The notes: generated by a model from the sequence alone, not told the origin. Shown: positions 13,150-25,625, numbered from the stretch's first letter. The stretch: DNA of 64,000 bases from Mallotus nudiflorus (GCA_947683625.1 CANTUR010000893.1:186001-250000); one strand, 5' to 3'. Made by a program: numbers and translations.

Positions 13150-13990
13150 CTCAGTCACCTCATCATCCTCAATTCAATCTCTTTCAAACATCGCCTATCA
13201 GTTACCAATGAAACTAAATTCTTCTAATTACCTTCTATTGCGAGCACAGTTGCTACCTTTACTTAATAGTTATGCTCTCATTGGACATATCAATGGACAA
13301 CAGTCCCACCCTCTCAAACTCTTGAAAATGGTTAACAAACACAACTTACTTAGCCTAGTTTCAACAAGATCAACTTGTATTGAGCTTGATAATTGGATCC
13401 ATCTTTGAAGCCTTCATTCCATAGGTTGTCGATGCACAAACAACTTAATCTGCTTGGACCAAATTGCTGAGCTCCTACGCTGCTAGCTCCAAAGCTTAAG
13501 CACGTACAATAAAATCATGTTTCTTTCATCTCGTAAAAGAATCCTCTGAAAGCATTGCTCAGTATACACAATGCGCTTAGGTCATGTTTGACCAGCTCAC
13601 TATGCTTGGTAATCCACTTTCAGACAATGATTTGGCTCAGGTTATTCTTAATGGCCTTCCTTCATCTTTTCAGCCATTCATTCGATCCTTAGAACAAAGG
13701 GTTAAAAATGTGAATTATGATGAGTTGTATGGATTACTACATTGTGAAGAAGAAGATTTGATAGTCGATATCAAACCTGATGTCATTGCCTCAGCTTATA
13801 TTGCTACAACACCATCTTATGGTGGTCGATCCTCTTATAACTCTCAGAATCATGAAGGACAGTTTACTAGAGGCTGAGGACGTCAATGGTCCCTCTTTGC
13901 CAACATTTCCTAATTCAGATAGCTATGTTCAATGTCACAAATATTATGGCTATGGTTATTATACGAGTTAATGTCCCACTCAATGCCCCA
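13150..13990 (+). pseudogene. gag: copia gag, broken
   Basis: The N-terminal part reads KLNSSNYLLLRAQLLPLL, then YALIGHINGQ, the start of copia Gag (DUF4219/UBN2 type). After stops near 13406-13500 the second half (13584-13877) gives LGNPLSDNDLAQVILNGLP and FRPF-like text, the C-terminal UBN2 part. The zinc knuckle near 13930 is decayed (VQCHKYYGYGY in place of a C-x2-C-x4-H-x4-C finger). At least three stops and frameshifts separate these pieces. Product: nucleocapsid/capsid protein of a Ty1/copia element, probably Ale-like. Confidence 0.75.
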
Positions 13991-14084
13991 AGAATATGCA
14001 ACAGACTGCTACATATCAATCCTTTTCCAATAAACCTATCTCTAACCTTACAGCCTCACCTTCAACATCGAACAATCAATTATG

Positions 14085-15380
14085 GATTCTTAATTTGAAT
14101 GCCACACATCACCTTACATCCAGTCTTGATAATCTCTCTCTACATTATGATTATCATGGTCCTAATCATGTAAAGATTGGCAATGGTACTTCTTTTCCCA
14201 TCACTCATACAAGGTCTTCCATTTTCTCTACATCTATTAATTCTTTTATTTTAGATCAAATTTTATAATTTCTAGATTCTTATTGCAATTTATTATTTGT
14301 TAATTATTTTACTAATGCTAATAATGTGTCTGTTGAATTTTTCCTTACCACTTTCTTATTAAGGATATCCCCACAAGGAAGATACTTTATTCCGGCTCGA
14401 ATAATGATGGTTTGTACCCCATTCTCTTCAATGCAAAACCATCCTCTAATCATTCACCTCCTATTGCATTTCTAGTATTTATTATTAATCAATGGCATAA
14501 TATTCTTAGACATGCCAATCATGTTACTGTTAGACAAATTTTAAATAAATTTCATTTGCCTTTTCATTTAATAAATATCCAAGTAGCTTGTCATGCTTGT
14601 AATATTAGCAAAAGTCACTGTCTACCATTTACTCTGTCTAATTTCCAAACAACTAAATCTCTAGAATTAATTTTCTCATATGTATAAGGTCTTTTCCCTA
14701 TTACTGCTATTAATGGTAGTTGCTATTATATGTTATTTTATGACCATTAAAGCAAATACACTTGGCTTCATTTTATGAAATATAAGTCTGATGTGCTGAC
14801 CATTTTCATTAAATTTAAGCATCTCGTCAAAAAATTTTTTGATTGTTCTATTAAATCCTTTCAATAAAGTGGGGAAGGGAATTTCAGGCACTCACTTCCT
14901 ATTTACTTAACAACAAAATTATTCAATGTAGTTCTTGCCAAAAAACACCTAAACAAAATGGTTATGCTGAAAGAAAGCACAGACATATTATTGAGATTGC
15001 CTTATCCTTGGTGCACCATTCCCATATACCCAATCATTATTAGACTTATGCTTTTAGCACTGCTATCTAAATTATCAATCACTTTCCCACTCCCACTTTA
15101 AAGAAAAATAATTTGTACACAGTTCTATTCAATAAAGAACCTGAATACATGAAAGGACATAATTTTGGTTGTCTTTGCTACCCAATGGCTTCACCTATAT
15201 AGTGAAAACAAACTCTCTTCTTGATCTAAACGTTGTGTTTTTATGGGTTACAACAAAATTCACAAAGGTTATCTCTGTCTTAATTTAGATTCATTGAAAT
15301 TTTATATCTCACGCCATGTCATTTTTTATGATCAAGAACTTCCTTTTAAGATGGATTCTAAGGTGGCACCTAATGACAAG
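14085..15380 (+). pseudogene. copia protease and integrase, broken
   Basis: In order: a decayed protease whose active-site DSGATHH is now NLNATHH (about 14090), with the downstream KIGNGTSFPI motif intact; a pre-integrase zinc finger at 14480-14640 (WHNILRHAN, then CHACNISKSHCLPF); integrase core fragments with stops (14690-14880); the NGYAERKHRHI motif near 14960; and the C-terminal piece at 15243-15360 (HKGYLCLNLDSLKFYISRHV), typical of copia. Stops and frameshifts throughout show a long-dead copy. Confidence 0.75.
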
Positions 15381-15779
15381 ACATCTACTCCATCCCTTAT
15401 CCTTCTACCTTATCTACTTTCCATGCCTCAAACTAAAAAACCACCAAACATTATCCCTTAACCAACTTCGAACTTATCTAATCAGTAACCTTCTTCACCT
15501 CAAACTCTTCCTAACACCTCTTTACCTATGTCCAACTAACTATCACCCACATCCAATGCCAATACTATCCCATCCAATCTGATCTTATCTTTATCCACTC
15601 CACCATCCTCCTTATCTTTTCCAAAAAAACACATCCTCATCCTCACTATCTTTGGTTGTTAATCTCACTAAATATAACACCAAACAACCTCCACCACAAT
15701 GCATACACCCCATAGTGACCTAAACTCAAATAGGATCCACCAAGCCAAAACCCTTTCATACTATTTTATAAACTGAAAT

Positions 15780-15952
15780 CAAGCCAACTATTTTTTGAAA
15801 AGAAATCCGCTATCCCAAATGTGAAGAACAATGTAGGAAGAATATGACGCCATGTTAAAGAATGAAACATGGGAGATCGTTCCACCATCTACAAGTCATA
15901 ATCTCATTGGGTCAAGTGGGTTTACTGAATCAAAAAGAAACCTGATGACACC
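15780..15952 (+). pseudogene. Start of copia reverse transcriptase, cut by element D
   Basis: MLKNETWEIVPP and then SHNLIGS..GF are the opening of copia RT, where WxLVPxP..xN.IG.KWV is usual. The frame runs to codons for KRNLMT/KPDDT and stops at the LTR of element D. On the other side of D, after the repeated ACACC, the sequence reads ATTAAA, which fits T-I-K of the copia motif (KPDGTIKRYKARL) for about two codons and then turns into AT-rich satellite. The rest of RT and RNase H is missing. Confidence 0.75.
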
Positions 15953-17905
15953 TGTAAGCATTCAATTTCGGGATGCAATTGTGCATAATTGCGACGTAAG
16001 CCCTTATGATGAAATTTATTCAAAAATTGAACTTGCTTATCGATTTTCAGGACTTTAAGGACTAAATTGCAACATTTTTAGAATTTGATTACAAGGAAGT
16101 AAATTTTTCAAGGGTCTTTTGTTAATTAAAAGTTAAAAAAAAAGTAAACATTTAATGGCGATCAGCATTAGTGTAATGCTAACTGGCATTGCACAATGCC
16201 GATGTGTAAAAGTCTTATTTTTTTTATTTTCGCGTATTTTTTCTTATTTTTTATCGATTTTTTCAATGTTTTGATTGGTTAAAAAATTAATTTTATTATT
16301 ATTATTATCTGATGAAAATTTCAACGCGTTCAAAATGCATAATAGCTTTCAAAAATCAAAATTCTTATCAGTTTATTTTGGAAGAGATGAGCGTTCCTAC
16401 AAATATAGGAAGTCAGTACATGCAAATTCTGCTTTAAAAAGTAAAGAGTCTAAATGCGTGCAAGGGGCTGGAGACTCATACTCACAGACTAAAAAAAGAT
16501 GGAAAAAAACACAAAGACACATATAGATGTGAAGAACACCTCGTACACACCCTTGTCTTTCAAAACTCTAATTTTGGATTCTATTAGTGTCTTCAAACAC
16601 AATCAAATCCTAGTCCAGAATCAAATCAATACTGAGTCAATTTTAACGATGATAATCTAATCTAAGGGGCTATCTCAAAGCATTTTCATAACTTCTAAGA
16701 TCATCAGTGTTCTTTTCTATTCTTTTCTTTTTATGATTTTTATTTAGTTATTGTTTTGATTATTCAATTTCACTACTAATATGATTATTTCTGTGTTTTT
16801 GTTTTGATGTGTGAATGTGTATTGACGAAGGTACTACTTGTGTTTAGACGAATAGAAGATCCATGGAATGCCATGGAATAACCTGTACTATTTTCCAGTA
16901 GATATTAGTTAATTTTCATTTTGCATTTATGTATTCTGTGTAGTTATTTTAATCCATGGGTGTATAATTGTTTAATTTTAATTTTTGTATGTATTTTGTA
17001 ATAGCCCTAGTAGTGGGAATAGTGAAAGATTTAATTTTTTACGTTTAAAATCAATTAGTAATTAGGTTCAATTGGGTAAAAATCAATTAAAATCAGTGGT
17101 GGCAGTAGCTTAATTCAAGGTTTGCATGTAATTGATTTAGGGTTTCTAGAATATCACTAAAATGTATGTTTGATCTTTTTTTTTTTATGTTTTATTTGTT
17201 TGGGGTTGTGTTTTTGGGTTTTTATATTATTTTGGGCCCCAAGCCCATGCTTAGGTCCAACTCACTTTAAATAGGCTTAAAAAATACCTTTAGGACTTTA
17301 AATAATTAAAATCAACTTAGGCCCATTAGGTTAATTAGATTTTAGGCCCATTTAGTTAATTAAAACTTGTTTAGACTTAGCTCAGCCCACTTAATTTCAT
17401 TTCTTTTAAAATAAATAGACCTAAGCCCACTTCCCATTTTAAATAAAAACCAAGTTAGACTTAGGCCCACTAATTTAACTTTCCTTCAAAATTGAATAGA
17501 CTTAAGCCTATTCCTTAGACAAACTAAAATAAATAGATCTAGGCTCACTAATTAATAAAAAATATAGGCCCACTTTTAATCCATTTCTCACTTGTAAATA
17601 AAATTTAAATCTAGCTAACTTTTTAATAAAATTAACTTAGTTTAGACTTAGGGACAACACGATCTTGAGTGTATTTTTTTATGTGTAATTTTATTGACTA
17701 GATGACGAGGGTTAGATGGATGTCAAATAGGGTTTCAATAAAATTGCATGTAATTAGAGGATGACATAATCATTTATAAAATTATTCTAAATGAACATGA
17801 GACTAAGAGAAGTTAGTATTCCGTTCCCATAATCTCCTGGTTATAGTGTTAACTTTCTTTTAGAGAATTGAGTACCACCAATCAAATTGTCCCAGTTATT
17901 ACCCT
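15953..17905 (+). repeat. 5' LTR of element D, last ~125 bp missing
   Basis: Starts TGTAAGCATTCAATTTCGGG and follows the 3' copy (58916 on) to ..TTATTACCCT at 17905, where it meets an LTR in reverse orientation. The missing part corresponds to 60848-60972. The frame at 16275-16526 recurs at 59217-59507 because both are LTR copies; it is not a gene. Confidence 0.85.
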
Positions 17906-19871
17906 AAAAGAAAGCTAGCACCACAACCAGGAGGTTCTGGATATGGAATACCAACTTCTTTCAATCTTGTGTTCATTTAGAATTATTTTATGAATTATTA
18001 TCTTATTCTCTATTTACATGCAATTTCATATAAACCCAAAACAATAAACTCCAAGGCAAACTAGTCATGAAATATACAAGTAAATAATGCATTCAACAAA
18101 TCACATAATCCCTAAGTTAGTCTAATCTAAATGGGTTTTAAATAAATGAGTTAAATCTACATGTTTTAAATTATAAGTGAACTGAAAAACCTAATTCCTT
18201 TTGATTTTAATTAAATGAACCTACGTCTATGTATTTTAATTCTAAAAATGGGCCCAAATCTACAAATTATGGAATATTTAAATTATTGGGCCTAATTGTA
18301 CATGTTTTAATTAAATAGTGATATTAAATCTTCAAATTATGAAGAAAATGGCTTAAATTAAATGGGCTAAGTCTAAATTAATTTAATTAAATTAGGTGGG
18401 CCTATGTCTAATTGACTAGATGGGCCTAAGGATATTTCTAACCTAAAATCTAATTAATTATGGACCTAAAAATATATTTTAATTAATTAAACCTAATTAA
18501 TTATTAAGTGAGATGGGCTTAAATAAATAAATCAAGACCTAAAGTAGGCTTAAGGCCCCAAAATACACAAAAATAATAAATAAGTCCAAAAACAAATAAA
18601 AACACAAGAAAACAATTAAATAAGATCAAACATATAATTAAATTAATCCTTACTAAAACCCTAATTTTTATTAACATGCAACCTAAATTAATTTAGTTCC
18701 TCCGTTGATTTTAAGTAATTACCTAATTGAAAACTAATTTTACTAACCAATTAAATAAAAAATAAACAAACAACCATACATGTAATTTTACTATTCCCAC
18801 TATCGAGGTTATTACATTAATTCATAAAATAGTTAAAAAAATAAAAATAAAGCTATAAATAAAAATAAAGACAATAAAAATAAGAATAAAACCCTAAAAA
18901 CTAAGTCTCTACGAGGCTTTATCTATAGTCTTCCACGGACTTCTCATGGATTCATCCCTCCTACTGGATCACCATGCATTTTCCTCCGTACTCACTAAAA
19001 TAAAAAGATAAAATTATAATTAATGAATAAATTATGACAATAAGATGAACGAAAAAATAATTAATAATATAAAAATAAAAATAAAAAGAAAGAAATAAGA
19101 AGATGATGATGATGCTTATGAATGATTTGGGGTATTCCTCAGATTGGTAGTTCACCGTTCTCGATAAGCCTTCGAATCTTCTTCTTCAACAATTCTCCAT
19201 GAATCTTAAATTAATTATTAAATTAAAAGGAATTTTTTGTAGAAAAAATAACTCAAAAGAAATAAAATCACGTTTTCTTTTTCTTCTTTCTCTCCTCTTC
19301 CCTTTTTTGTTCTCTTTTTTCCTTTTCACTATCCCTCCTTTTTCTTTTCCTGTTATTTACTCTTTATATAGTGGAACTAGGAAGCCTAGCCCCAATCCTA
19401 ATGTGATTCAAATTCCTAAAGTATAAGATTAATCTTTAAAATTATATTTAGAAATTTTAAACCAGTTAGGATTGAGTTAATTAGGAATTTTAAACAAATT
19501 AGAACTAAATTAAAAATAGGAAAACAGAGACGAAAGAATTCAATTTCGACCAAGAATGTGTAATTCTGATTGGAATTACACAATCCTTATCGAAATTAGT
19601 GTAATTCCGATCGGAATTATGTAATTCCAACCAGAATTATAGAATTTTGACATTTAATTACAAAAAGACCCTTGGAAGAATTTAAATTTTGTAATTAGGT
19701 CCTAAAAATCTTGCAATTTAGTCCCTGAAAACATTAAATCCTTCCTTTAAAAGCTGCATTTAAACCCTTAGAATTTTAAAGATTAAGTATCGAAGACCTA
19801 TTCATGATATTTTCATCACTTGAGTCCTTTGCTGCATTCATAACACATCATCACAAAATTGGGTATCTACA
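17902..19871 (-). repeat. 3' LTR of element E, reverse strand, outer end missing
   Basis: Read on the minus strand it begins TGTAGATACCCAATTTTG at 19871, directly after a polypurine tract, and runs to GCTAGCTTTCTTTTAGGG at 17902. The last ~150 bp of this LTR type (compare 31472-31640) are absent. CCCT at 17902-17905 is shared with the D LTR, a 4-bp microhomology. A TATA box on the minus strand (from CTTTATATAG at about 19362-19371) marks the LTR promoter. Confidence 0.8.
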
Positions 19872-19886
19872 GTTGCCCCCCTTTGT
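19872..19886 (-). other. Polypurine tract of element E
   Basis: The minus strand reads ACAAAGGGGGGCAAC immediately before the LTR start, the usual plus-strand primer position. The same tract occurs at 24135, 37707 and 58903. Confidence 0.85.
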
Positions 19887-19969
19887 CGCTATTTGCTTGA
19901 CAAATTGTGGCAAAGCAAAATAGCACCCAATTTCTAAATTGAAAGCTAGGATACTTACCTGCTCCTTGA

Positions 19970-20620
19970 AGTTTCTGCTTGTGAATTTTCTATACTTGGA
20001 CGTACAGGATTTCAAATGACATATCATACTCGGTCATATGATATTGATTATACTCGGTCGTATAACCTTAGTTGAATGAAACACATTGTACTTGGTCGTA
20101 TAATGTTTGACTATACTCGGACCTATAGCATTGAATTGAAAAATTGCATCATACTCAATCGTATAATGCCGATTATACTTGGTTGTATAATTGATTGGAA
20201 AAGAAAAACATCATACTCAGTCATATGATGCCGATTATACTCGGTCGTACAATTGATTAAGAATACATTGCACTTGGTCGTACAATGACAACTACACTCA
20301 GTTGTATAGTCTGATTTGGAAAGAGGCATCGCATTCGATTGTATGATGCTGATTATACTCGGTCATACAATCAATTGAAAATACATTGCACTCAGTCATA
20401 CAACACTGACTACACTCGGTCGTATAGTCTGATTTAACAAGAGGCATCACACTCAGTCGTATAATGCTGATTATACTCGGTCATATAATCGATTGAAGAT
20501 ACATTACACTCGATTGTACAATGCTGACTACACTCGATCATATTGTTTGATTTAAAAGAGGCATTACACTCAGTCGTGTGATGTTGTTTATACTCGGTCA
20601 TATAATCTAATTGAAGATAC
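19970..20620 (-). repeat. 118-bp tandem array in the 3' UTR of element E
   Basis: About five imperfect units, each built from four ~30-bp sub-repeats around ACTCGGTCGTA followed by ATG-like text. It sits between the polypurine tract and the antisense gene, the usual place of the hypervariable 3' UTR repeats known in Tat/Ogre elements. Frames through it are not genes. Confidence 0.8.
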
Positions 20621-20748
20621 TCCCAACAGTTTTAACAATTCCCTAAATTGCTAAACTATAAAGTTTTACAAGTTAGGACTAAATAACAAAGAATCAAGTG
20701 GACTTAAATGTAAACCAAAGTTGAAGGAACAAAGTGGATATTTTCTCC

Positions 20749-20757
20749 TTTATATAT
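20749..20757 (+). promoter_or_regulatory. TATA box of the antisense PMD gene (element E)
   Basis: TTATATATT (20749-20757) lies about 140 bp before the ATG at 20897, followed by a pyrimidine-rich leader. The same box and leader precede the homologous gene in C (38702) and, on the other strand, in D (57697-57708), which supports a real promoter. Confidence 0.55.
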
Positions 20758-20896
20758 TCCTTTCCTCCTTTTTTTTATTCATTACCTCTTTTTCCTATTC
20801 TTCTTCTCTTTTTTCTTTTCATTTTCTCTTGATTTTAAATTTTCTTCCTTCAATTATTCTCTCATTCAATGTCTGATTTTGGATCTGTTTAATCCT

Positions 20897-22216
20897 ATGG
20901 CCCACCCACAACGTAGGCTACGTAAGAGCAGTTCCAAGCAATCAGATCCCATCACTTTGCATCTGCATTTTCCTAAAATGATTTAGGACTTCGTGAAGAT
21001 GAAGAGATATTTCCTTTGACTCATTTGCACCTCCACAGATGTTCTCAGGCTGGAGATGAGGCAAATTTCTTATCTCTATTTTCAATTCTGCAATAAACAT
21101 ATTTATTTTAGTATATAAAATTAATGTTTATATGCATGCAATTTAATGGACAAAGTAGATGTAAATCATAAAAAATTGACAAATTAAAATCAAAATATGT
21201 TAAATTTCACTGGAATTTTCATCGAAAGTCTGAACTTCTAGATTGAAATCCCAAATTTTCGATCGGATTTCTTAAATTTTCTATTGGAAATTAGCAAATC
21301 TGATCGAAATTCTGGATTTTTAATCAAAAATATAGAATTCCGATCGGAAATCTAGACTTCCAATTTGATTTTTGATTTTTTTTTAGACTTCCAATTTGAT
21401 TTTTGATTTTTTTTAAAGTGACATCAAAAATCAAAGATTTAGGAAAGAAAAATGATCCTGTTATTTCTGCATTTTTCAAAAACCCCTGAAGTTCTCGGGT
21501 TATTTTCACTTAGCGCGAGAGTTGTTCCATGACTTGTTTAGGGAGGTAGCATAGCATGTCTAGGCATTCAACTTTTGACATTTTGTTGCTACTTTACCGA
21601 CTACTCGAGGTAGGTCGGATCACTATTCCCTTTTTGCACTTATTGAGAAGTGGATGGACACCACTCACACCTTCCACACGCGAGTGGGTGAGCTGACTAT
21701 TTCCCTTATGAATTTTTCTGCTATTACTGGGATTGCATTCGAAGGTACCCTAGTTCCTTTTGATATCCATTATTGCACCCTTTCGAAGGATGCTAAGAGT
21801 TGTTACATTCGTGACTCGCTCGGGTTTGTTCCGACATACAGAATAGTAAGAACGTGCTTCTTTCTTCTCTTATACAGGGTTTCAGGAGACTACCTACTAC
21901 TATACCTCGCCAGATTCTACAGAAGGTGAGATGTTTCTTATTGATGTTTCCCAGAGATTGTTTACTATGCAGATTATAGATACTTGGAGGGTTAGTATTC
22001 ATAAAAAATATGCAAATGTATGCATGTTATAATATACAGGATTCTAACTATTTTCTAATGCAACAGAATTATGTCGGGGATTTGGAGCATGAGAATAAGA
22101 GTCTCCAATGACAGCTTTCTAGCCTTTGTTTTGATGGACACGATGTTGGGACTTCTATGCCCCTAGATCAGAGTGATGATCCAGCTAGAGAGTGGAGACC
22201 CTGGAGCTCAGGATGA
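20897..22216 (+). pseudogene. Antisense plant-mobile-domain (PMD) gene of element E, broken
   Basis: Runs opposite to the element. Exon 1 starts MAHPQRRL and reads DPITLHLHFP, where a stop follows (the C copy has FPQNDLGLRED here). After an intron with GATCGG palindromes, the PMD begins near 21486: RGRSDHYSLFAL, then EKWMDTTHTFHTRVGELTI at 21640-21700 and GIAFEGT, the THTFH..GE.TITL pattern of PMD proteins. An intron of 22006-22070 size class (GTTAGTATTC...CAACAG) precedes the last exon, which carries a LEHENKSLQ coiled-coil-like piece and ends at TGA 22214. PMD proteins in plants include MAIN/MAIL nuclear proteins and transposon-borne relatives; the role here is unknown. Several stops make this copy dead. 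Confidence 0.65.
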
Positions 22217-22559
22217 CTGACTTTCTTTAGGAATTGTATTAGTGTGACTGTACTTTGAGATATTTCATAACTGTCTCCTTTTATACATCATGGACTTTTA
22301 TTCTGGACTAAACCATAACTTCCCTTTCTTCCTTTTTTTTAGTCACAAACATTGGAAGTCCAGCCAACATCCAAGATTTCCAATTGGAAATCTAGAATTC
22401 TGATCAAAATTATGGATTTCCAATCGAAAATCTAGAATTTCGATAAGAATTTTAAATTTTTTATCAGAAATCTCGGCTCCAATTCTGCTTCTTTTCCCAC
22501 TCCGATGTGAATTTGGTCCAAAAATCAATCCTAATCCTTTCTGTATCTGATTTATGACC

Positions 22560-22567
22560 TATATAAG
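22560..22567 (+). promoter_or_regulatory. TATA box of the second antisense gene (element E)
   Basis: TATATAAG lies 76 bp before an ATG at 22636, after the stop of the PMD gene. The spacing fits a separate promoter for the DUF7745-like frame. Confidence 0.4.
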
Positions 22568-22635
22568 AACCATAAGAAAAATTCGCTGCATCAATTCCAT
22601 TCTTCACCTCCATTATGACATAAGCCAAGCTTACT

Positions 22636-22950
22636 TTGATGAAGAAATTTCTCAAGACCCTTAATGGAGATTATTGGAATAAAATTCTGCCCCTTCATGC
22701 CAAACCCTTAAAGTCCTTTCAACATCTAAAGATAGACAATAATTTCTTACACGCTACTGCCACTTTCTGGGATGCTAAGGATCACGTATTTAGATTCAAT
22801 GGACAGGAGTTGTGTCCCCTAATCGAGAAATTTACTGCTATTCTAGGATGTTCACTAAGTTCAACTGCTACCATTGCTCTCCCAGACCTAGAGATTGAGT
22901 TTCCTAGCAGATTAATAGCATTCTTTGATATGCCCCCAGATGAATGGGGT
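22636..22950 (+). pseudogene. Second antisense gene, DUF7745-like N-terminal part, truncated
   Basis: An open frame starting MMKKFLKTLNGDYW reads KSFQHLKID, then ATATFWDAKDHVFRFNGQEL and PLIEKFTAILGC. This is the pattern (FWD...F.F...EL.PT.EE..ALL) of the plant DUF7745 family, related to PMD-type sequences and common in plant transposon annotations. The frame runs into LTR sequence of element F near 22945-22955, so the C-terminus is missing; the matching C-terminal part is seen in element C at 40600-41140. Function unknown. No stop interrupts the 105 codons present, unlike the neighbours. Confidence 0.6.
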
Positions 22951-24134
22951 TCAATGCACGTCCAAGATTTTAGCAACCACAACATAATTTGATATGCAAC
23001 CACACACATAATTTCAATACTCCCACTATTGAGGCTATTACATTAATTCATAAAATAATTAATAAAATTAAAAATTAAAATAAAAAAACCCTAGAAACTA
23101 AGTCTCTACGAGGCTTTATCCATGGTGTTTCATGGACTTCTTATGAATTCATCCCTCCAACATGATCACCATGTGTTCTCCTCCATAATCACCATAAAAA
23201 AATAAAATAAAATTATGATTAATGAATAAATTATGAAAATAATTAATAATATAAAATAAATAAATAAATAATAAGAAAATGATGATGATGATGATGATTA
23301 TGAATGACTTGGGGTACTCCTCAGATTTGTGATTCATCGTTCTTGATAAGTTTTTGAATCTTCTTCTTCAAAAATTCTCTAAGGATCTTGAATCAATTGA
23401 TGAATCAAAAAGAATTTTTGTATAAAACAACTCAAAAAATGAATAAAAGAATAAAAAAAACCCTCGTCAAAATGCATTTCTCTTTTTCTTTCTTCTTCTC
23501 CCCGCCTCTCTCTTCCTTGTTTCCTCCTCTCTTTTTTCCTCTTCACCATCTCCTTTCTTTTCTTGCTATTCTCTCTTTATATAGTGGAACTAGGAAGCCT
23601 AGCCCCAATCCTAATATGATTCTAATTCCTAAAGTATAAGATTAATACTTAAAATTATATTTAGAAATTTTAAACCAATTAGGATTGAGTTAATTAGGAA
23701 TTTTATATCAATTAGAACTGAATTAAAAATAGGAAAATAGAGACAGAAGAATTCAATTTTGACTGGGATTATGTAATTCCGATCGGAATTACACAATCCC
23801 GATCAGAATTGGTGTAATTCTTATTGGAATTATGTAATTCCAACCGGAATTACATAATTCTGGTTAGAATTATGGAATTCTGACAGGTATTTTTTTCTTT
23901 TCTTATTTTTAATATTTAATTACAAAAAGACCCCTAGAATAATTTAAATTTTTTAATTAGATCCTAAAAAATCTTGCAATTTAGTTCCTAAAAACATTAA
24001 ATTCTTCCTTTAAAAGTTGCATTTAAACCCTTAGAATTTTAAAGATTAAGTATCGAAGACCTATTCGTGATATTTTCATCATTGGAGTCTTTTGCTGCAT
24101 TCATAACACATCATCCTGAAATTAGGTGTCTACA
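22945..24134 (-). repeat. 3' LTR of element F, internally deleted
   Basis: On the minus strand it starts TGTAGACACCTAATTTC at 24134 and matches the E/C-type LTR to about 23000. It then skips roughly 950 bp and ends with the last ~40 bp of the LTR (GGTTGCTAAAATCTTGGACG on the minus strand). The outermost 10-12 bases are mutated. A TATA box lies at about 23574-23583. Confidence 0.75.
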
Positions 24135-24149
24135 GTTGCCCCCCTTTGT
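24135..24149 (-). other. Polypurine tract of element F
   Basis: Minus strand ACAAAGGGGGGCAAC directly before the LTR start, identical to that of E. Confidence 0.85.
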
Positions 24150-24239
24150 CGCTGTTTGCTTGACAAATTGTGGCAAAGCAAAATAGCACCTAATTTCTAA
24201 ATTGAAAGTTAGGATACTTACTTGCACTCCTTGAAGCTT

Positions 24240-25190
24240 CTACTTATGAATTTGCTATACTCATACATACAACATTTCAAATGACATATGATACTCAGTT
24301 GTATGATATTGATTATATTTAGTCATATAACCTTAAGTGAATGAAACACATTGTGCTCAGTCGTACAGTGTTTGACTATACTCAAACGTATAGCATTGAA
24401 TTGAAAAATTACATCATACTCGGTCGTATAATGTCAATTATACTCGGTCGTATAATCGATTGGAAAAGAAAAACATCATACTCGGTCATATAATCGATTG
24501 AGGATACATTGCACTCAGTCGTACAATGTTGACTACACTTGATCATATAGTTTGTTTTGAAAAGGAACATCACACTTCGTCGTGTAATGCTAATTATACT
24601 CAGTCGTATAATCGATTGAAGATACATTACACTCAGTCGTATAATGCTGACTACACTCGGTCGTATAGTCTTATTTGAAAAGTGGCATCACACTCGATCG
24701 TATGATGCTAATTATACTCGATCATATAATCAATTGAAGATATATTGCACTCGGTCATATAATGCTGAGTACACTTGGTCGTATAGTCTGATTTAAAAAG
24801 ATGCTCACACTCGATCGTATGATGCTAATTATACTCGATTGTATAATCGATTGAAGATACATTGCACTCGGTCGTACAATGCCAACTACACTCAGTCATA
24901 TAGTCTGATTTAAAAAGAGACATCATACTCGATCGTATGATGCTGATCATACTCAGTCGTATAATCGACTGAAGATACATTGCACTCGATCGTACAATGC
25001 TAACTACACTCGGTTGTATAGTCTGATTTGAAAAGAAACATCATACTCGGTTATATGATGCTAATTATACTCGATCGTATAATCGATTGAAGATACATTG
25101 CACTCAGTCGTACAATGCCAATGACACTCGTTTGTATAGTATGATTTGAAAGGAACATCACACTTGGTCGTATGATGTTGATTGATTATG
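24240..25190 (-). repeat. 118-bp tandem array in the 3' UTR of element F
   Basis: Seven to eight imperfect units of the ACTCGGTCGTA type, longer than the arrays of E and C. Units step by about 118 bp (for instance CATCACACT-type starts near 24565, 24686, 24920 and 25155). Confidence 0.8.
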
Positions 25191-25194
25191 TGAT

Positions 25195-25625
25195 TATGCT
25201 GTAATCCATAATTGCTCATGATTAGTTGTAACCCTTCCATTGCTCACTTTCGATGATACAGTCCATAACTTCTCGCGATTAGCTACAAACCTTTTGTTGC
25301 TCACTGATGATGTTGCAGTGCAAAACTACTCGCGATTAGCTGCAACCCTTTCATTGCTCACTGATGATGCTATAGTCCAAAACTGCTTGTGATTAGCTAC
25401 AACCCTTTCGTTGCTCACTGATGATGTTGCAGTCCAAAACTGCTCGCGATTAGCTACAACCCTTTCATTGCTTACTGATAATGCTGCAATCTATAATTGC
25501 TCATGTTTAGCTACAACCATTTCGTTGCTCACTGATGATGTTGCAATCCATAATTGCTTGCAAATTGACTACAATCCTTTCATTGCTCACCTTTGATGAT
25601 GCTACAGTCTGTAATTGTTCACTAA
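25195..25625. repeat. 57-bp tandem array unique to element F
   Basis: TTGCTCACTGATGATG-type starts at 25297, 25354, 25411, 25468, 25525 and 25583 give a 57-bp step and about seven copies. It abuts the 118-bp array but is unrelated to it. The step equals 19 codons, so a frame stays open across units (25411-25596); I treat that as a by-product of period length. Confidence 0.85.

Noticed and set aside
19199..19426. Similar frames at 19199, 23388, 37014 and 50216
   Set aside because: Antisense shadows of the LTR promoter region, repeated because the LTR is repeated.
25411..25596. Small protein with 19-residue repeats
   Set aside because: Follows from the 57-bp period; the phase is broken by stops on either side and there is no homolog in related elements.
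24240..25625. CRISPR-like spacing of short repeats
   Set aside because: Units are directly adjacent and imperfect, with no unique spacers, in a plant retrotransposon 3' UTR.
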